A DNA stretch of 8,808 bases. Source: Oligosphaeraceae bacterium (GTDB taxonomy: Bacteria; Verrucomicrobiota; Lentisphaeria; Oligosphaerales; Oligosphaeraceae). The notes below the pieces were generated by a model, which saw only the letters and a program-made list of their open reading frames with translations, was not told the origin of the DNA and searched no databases. Shown here in pieces: positions 6,247-8,808 of the stretch; the first letter of the stretch is position 1, and every line of letters begins with the position of its first letter. Location: NCBI GenBank assembly GCA_012515455.1, contig JAAYYJ010000096.1:1-8808 (forward strand), given 5' to 3'. Made by a program: the position numbers and the translations under genes.

Positions 6247-7149
6247 TCAGGAGGCAAAAGCAACCAGCAGCAGCCCCAAGACTATCAGCGTGGTACCCAG
6301 AATCTTGGGCAAGCCATGCGATTCCTTGAGGATGACAATCCCCGCCAGCACTCCCAGCGGCAGGCTGATCTGGCGGAAGGCCTGGACGTAGCAGACATTG
6401 CTGACATAATTCATGGCCAGCAGGATCAAGACGTAGGCGCTGGAACTGCAGATGCCGGTCACAAAGGGTGAACGCAGCCGCAGCAGCCGGGTGAATTCCC
6501 GGCGTTCGTTGCGGCGGCAGACAGCCAGCAGGCCGGTGCCCAGGGCAATGCCGGTTTCGATAAAGAACATATAGGCAATACTGAGCATTATGCTGCGGCG
6601 CTGATACACCGCTTGAATTTCCGCCATGGCCACACTGTCCACCACCGTATAGCCGGTAGTACCGATGGCGGCCAGCAGGACAAATACAATCACAATATTG
6701 CAATAGCTGCTCAACCGGAAATCCCGGAAATGCTGCAACGGCATCATGAGGCAGCCAGCGAAGACCACAGCCATTCCCAGCAGCGCCTGTGGCCCCATCT
6801 GGCGGCTGCCAAGGTGAAACAGTGCCGCCACTGCCGCAGTCAGCAGCAACGGCAGTGCCCGGGCCAGCGGGTAGACCAACGAGATATCGCTGCGGCGGTA
6901 TGCATAGGCGAGGCCGGCAACGTAGAGTATCTCGAAGATAATGCTGGCTCCGGTCAGCACCCAGAAGCGTGAGGACATCCTGACCCAGGAGAAATCTGAA
7001 ATCAGGAAGGGCAGCAGCCAGAGCAGCGCCGCAGTCCCGCAGGACAGCGAATAAAAGGCCAGGCTGGGGACGCTTTTTTTGGAGATGAAATTCCAGCCCG
7101 CGTGCAGGAATGCCGAGACCAGGATGAGAAAGAAGGCCGTGAGGGTCAT
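6247..7149 (-). CDS. EamA-type permease of the drug/metabolite transporter superfamily
   Basis: This 300-residue integral membrane protein has about ten predicted hydrophobic helices (roughly 3-20, 30-50, 62-82, 91-112, 119-138, 151-170, 187-210, 229-250, 254-275, 280-299). Two half-repeats fit the 5+5 EamA architecture. Typical motifs are LHAGWNFISKK (15-25) in helix 1, YRRSDISLVYPLARALP (84-100) leading into helix 4, and LPLGVLAGIVILKES (263-277) near the end. Members export or import small metabolites such as amino acids, drugs or nucleotide derivatives; the substrate cannot be read from the sequence. The ATG at 7149 has only a weak upstream ribosome site. It lies 42 nt after the nitroreductase stop, so the two genes are probably co-transcribed. 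Basic residues cluster at the expected cytoplasmic loops (RRNERREFTRLLRLR, 212-226). Confidence 0.9.
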   Translation of the reverse strand: MTLTAFFLILVSAFLHAGWNFISKKSVPSLAFYSLSCGTAALLWLLPFLISDFSWVRMSSRFWVLTGASIIFEILYVAGLAYAYRRSDISLVYPLARALPLLLTAAVAALFHLGSRQMGPQALLGMAVVFAGCLMMPLQHFRDFRLSSYCNIVIVFVLLAAIGTTGYTVVDSVAMAEIQAVYQRRSIMLSIAYMFFIETGIALGTGLLAVCRRNERREFTRLLRLRSPFVTGICSSSAYVLILLAMNYVSNVCYVQAFRQISLPLGVLAGIVILKESHGLPKILGTTLIVLGLLLVAFAS

Positions 7150-7191
7150 ATTAGGGTTGCCCGATGCCGGAATTAGGAGACACCCGGATGA

Positions 7192-7767
7192 TTATTTCCA
7201 GATTGCCAGGTCATCGCGGCGGATTTTAGGGACATGCAGGCGCCCCTGTTCATCCAGGTAGTATGCCAGGGGCGCATCCGCCGGGACATCTTCTGCTGCA
7301 GGTGCCTCGGCAGGATAACCGACCGCCAGCAGATAGAGTACCTGCATTTCAGCCGGCACCTCCAGAATCTCCTGCAGCCGGTCGCGCTGGATGGCACCCA
7401 GCCAGCAGCAGCCCAGTCCCTTGGCAAAGGCCAGCAGTTGCATACTCTGGATGGCCGCCCCGGCATCCGCATGGCAGAGTGTCCCGCCGTTGACCGGTGC
7501 CAGGACCGCTATGTAGTTCAGTGGCGCAGTGCTGCCCCACTGCGGGTTTCGCCTGGGTTGCACCAGCGCGGCCCAGGCGGTCTGGGCGAACACGCGCTCT
7601 GCCAGCCCCCGATCGCGGATCACCTGGTAGCGCAAGCGCTGCTTATTGCCGCCGCAAGAAGCCATTCTGGCGGCATCCAGCAGATCGGCCAAATCATGGT
7701 CGGGCACCGGCTCCTGCTGAAAGACCCGGACCGTCCGGCGTTTTTGTAGAGCAGTGTGAATATCCAT
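7192..7767 (-). CDS. Nitroreductase-family flavoprotein
   Basis: The 191-residue length fits the single-domain FMN-dependent nitroreductase family. Recognisable parts are the N-terminal RRTVRVF (10-16, family RRSxRxF, FMN phosphate binding), DAARMASCGGNKQ (31-43, replacing the usual PSxxNxQP), DAGAAIQSMQLLAFAKGLGC (101-120), WLGAI (122-126) and the GYP turn (150-152). The C-terminus, KIRRDDLAIWK (181-191), fits the closing segment of the family. Such enzymes use NAD(P)H to reduce nitro compounds, quinones or flavins as homodimers; the physiological substrate is unknown. The start ATG (7767) has GGGAG (7779-7775) 7 nt upstream. It is the first gene of the minus-strand run, with an inverted repeat about 37 nt upstream that could be an operator. 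RibF, at the far end of the run, would make its FMN cofactor. Confidence 0.9.
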   Translation of the reverse strand: MDIHTALQKRRTVRVFQQEPVPDHDLADLLDAARMASCGGNKQRLRYQVIRDRGLAERVFAQTAWAALVQPRRNPQWGSTAPLNYIAVLAPVNGGTLCHADAGAAIQSMQLLAFAKGLGCCWLGAIQRDRLQEILEVPAEMQVLYLLAVGYPAEAPAAEDVPADAPLAYYLDEQGRLHVPKIRRDDLAIWK

Positions 7768-7803
7768 GCAGCTTCTCCCGGGGGGTAAACAGTATGATTC
7801 AGC

Positions 7804-7829
7804 GCAGTCAGTTTGGAGGTACTGACTGC
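7804..7829. promoter_or_regulatory. 9-bp perfect inverted repeat upstream of the nitroreductase gene
   Basis: GCAGTCAGT (7804-7812) and ACTGACTGC (7821-7829) are perfect inverted repeats separated by 8 nt, 37 nt upstream of the nitroreductase start. The spacing and symmetry suit a dimeric repressor operator or a leader stem-loop. No convincing -35/-10 pair is visible around it on the minus strand: TTGTAA (7875-7870) is the best -35 but lacks a good partner. The repeat is observed; the role is inference. Confidence 0.4.
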
Positions 7830-8200
7830 AATCTCGGTATTATGTTTAAGGTAAGCCGGAATGGCGTTTTTACAAGTTCCCCCGGGGAAACAGCGGCATC
7901 TCAATCCCGGCAGGTTTCGCCGCCCGGTGTGCCACTGCCGGATTGGACTGGAATCATAGCGGGATTACCGGCCTGGTGGAGACCTGTGGCTTATGCAGTA
8001 CTCATTTCAGCTGCCGCACTGCCCGAATGGTACAATACTATTGACAGGTCATCCGATACCAGAGTATGGCATCAGAATTCACTGCCGTAAAACCCAGGAG
8101 TAGCGGCACCGGCTCTGCTAGTAGTTGTCACTGCGGCAGAAAGCAGCCAGCTCTGCATCCACCTGACTGCTCCGGTCAGAATGCGCCGGAATGCCGCCGC
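7830..8200. other. Intergenic stretch without a supported gene
   Basis: No frame here looks coding on either strand. The stretch holds a short GC inverted repeat around 7876-7891 (TTCCCC/GGGGAA), and an 11-bp imperfect stem of 7902-7913 with 7935-7945 (one bulged C, 21-nt loop). It also has a TTGACA at 8041-8046 with no good -10 box downstream. No tRNA or known RNA fold was recognised. Confidence 0.6.
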
Positions 8201-8202
8201 CT

Positions 8203-8293
8203 CCGGCGGCCGCGGCGGCTGACCGCCTCCCTGGAGTGTCCTGTTGGAGACTCAGATTCTGCCTCGCCGGCGGCCGCGGCGGCTGACCGCCTC
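8203..8293. repeat. Pair of 27-bp GC-rich direct repeats
   Basis: An identical 27-bp sequence occurs at 8203-8229 and 8267-8293, starting CCGGCGGCCGCGGCGG and ending CTGACCGCCTC. The repeat period is 64 bp. Flanks differ apart from a shared GCCTC just before. GCCGCC/GGCGGC runs inside it can form GC-rich hairpins. A CG-dinucleotide run (CGCGCGCG) directly follows the second copy. The pattern resembles dispersed intergenic repeat elements rather than coding DNA. Confidence 0.8.
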
Positions 8294-8334
8294 GCGCGCG
8301 CGTCCTTATTCGGGACGGAGGCCCCCCTCGGTAG

Positions 8335-8388
8335 GGTGGGCTGAGAGCCCACCAAAATGACGCAGGCAAAAAATAGCCGATTTTGCCT
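8335..8388. other. Two adjacent perfect stem-loops in the repeat region
   Basis: GGTGGGCT (8335-8342) pairs with AGCCCACC (8346-8353) around a 3-nt GAG loop. AGGCAAAA (8364-8371) pairs with TTTTGCCT (8381-8388) around 9 nt. Neither has a T-run placed as in an intrinsic terminator, though the second has a T-rich arm. They may be parts of the intergenic repeat element that follows. Confidence 0.5.
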
Positions 8389-8408
8389 CTACTGGCAATG
8401 AGAAAAAT

Positions 8409-8573
8409 GCAGTTTACTGCAAATTCTTGGACTTTCCATCCTTCGAACAGAAAAGGACCAGCAATCCCAAGTCGGCAACGCCGCTGAGCCGGACAGCCAG
8501 GCAGTTTACGGCAAATTCTTGGACTATCCATCCTGCGAACAGAAAAGGACCAGCAATCCCAAGTCGGCAACGC
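8409..8573. repeat. Two 73-bp direct repeats with a 92-bp period
   Basis: Copies at 8409-8481 and 8501-8573 are 73 bp each with three mismatches (about 96% identity), separated by 19 bp. They begin GCAGTTTAC and end AAGTCGGCAACGC. The first copy has a small hairpin (TGCAG/CTGCA, 8408-8421) that a mismatch breaks in the second. The mismatches do not follow a codon pattern and the 92-bp period is not divisible by three, so coding is unlikely. Confidence 0.85.
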
Positions 8574-8574
8574 A

Positions 8575-8808
8575 GATTCATCAGACCGACGCAGAGCCGG
8601 ATGGTGGGTAAAGCAGCGCAGCCTGGTGGTTACCAGGCAGAAAAACTCTGGCGAGGCATTCGCGCGGATTCATCTGACCGACGCAGAGCCGGATGATGGG
8701 TAAAGCAGCGTAGTCTCTGGCGATTACCAGGCAGAAAAAACCAATGGCGAGGCATTCGTGCGGATTCATCAGACCGACGCAGAGCCGGATGGTGGGTAAA
8801 GCAGCGCA
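8575..8808. repeat. Tandem array of 92-96-bp units running off the window edge
   Basis: Units start at 8575, 8667 and 8763 with GATTCAT. Each has a 46-bp conserved part ending in GGGTAAAGCAGCGCA or GCGTA; copies one and three are identical over 46 bp and copy two differs at three positions. The rest of each unit (46 and 50 bp) is similar but diverged, sharing TTACCAGGCAGAAAAA and GGCGAGGCATTCG. In the first unit GCCTGGT (8621-8627) pairs with ACCAGGC (8632-8638). The third unit is cut by the window end. Confidence 0.85.

Noticed and set aside
6158..6703. Extension of the HIT frame into the EamA gene
   Set aside because: The extension is antisense-like composition in an alternative frame of the permease gene. 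AAGGAGG 6 nt before the ATG at 6157 marks the true start.
7902..7945. Possible tRNA or small structured RNA
   Set aside because: Only one imperfect stem is present. No cloverleaf, anticodon arm or conserved T-loop can be drawn.
8118..8570. A 150-codon open frame on the minus strand in the repeat region
   Set aside because: It runs through both the 27-bp and the 73-bp repeats in shifting frames, has no ribosome site, and its composition changes abruptly. It is more likely repeat DNA that happens to lack stops.
8575..8808. CRISPR array
   Set aside because: The units have a 46-bp core but the intervening parts resemble each other rather than being unique spacers, and no cas gene is present in the window.
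8409..8808. Integron attC sites
   Set aside because: The size range would fit, but I see no paired core-site motifs (GTTRRRY/RYYYAAC) framing the units and no cassette ORFs between them.

Overview
This window most resembles a member of the Lentisphaerae (Lentisphaerota) or a close relative in the Planctomycetes-Verrucomicrobia-Chlamydiae group. Three things point there. One is a prepilin-like protein with an FTLIELL methylation/cleavage motif and a C-terminal H-X9-DG motif, a type very abundant in these phyla. Another is a small protein matching the Planctomycetes/Verrucomicrobia-restricted Minf_1886 family. The third is GC-rich coding DNA (estimated by eye) with more AT-rich gaps. This placement rests on family recall, not on a search.

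Layout, left to right. Positions 1-237 hold the C-terminal end of a MoxR-family AAA+ ATPase on the + strand. Positions 238-542 are an AT-rich gap with a strong hairpin, a T-rich likely terminator containing three copies of a 9-bp repeat, and a plausible promoter. The prepilin-like gene (543-1325, +) follows and ends at a strong intrinsic terminator (1357-1400), which lies between it and the convergent minus-strand genes.

From 7767 down to 1435 every gene lies on the minus strand, with short gaps or overlaps that suggest one or two long transcription units. In transcription order they are: nitroreductase-family protein, EamA/DMT permease, HIT-family hydrolase, Minf_1886-family protein, an unrecognised 407-residue protein, a circularly permuted YlqF/RbgA-type ribosome-assembly GTPase, TruB and RibF. 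The last three overlap (8 nt and an ATGA overlap), so they are probably translationally coupled. The end of the cluster combines 50S assembly, tRNA psi55 formation and FMN/FAD synthesis. FMN is also the usual cofactor of the nitroreductase at the other end of the run.

Positions 7768-8808 have no gene I can support. The part next to the nitroreductase holds a 9-bp inverted repeat that could be regulatory. From about 8200 onward the DNA is a cluster of intergenic repeats: a 27-bp GC-rich pair, a 73-bp pair spaced 92 bp apart, and a 92-96-bp tandem array that runs off the window edge.

I see no mobile-element genes, CRISPR array, rRNA or tRNA, and no clear new multi-gene system. The best candidates for something undescribed are the 407-residue unknown protein embedded in the housekeeping cluster, the HIT/Minf_1886 pair, and the repeat cluster at the right end.
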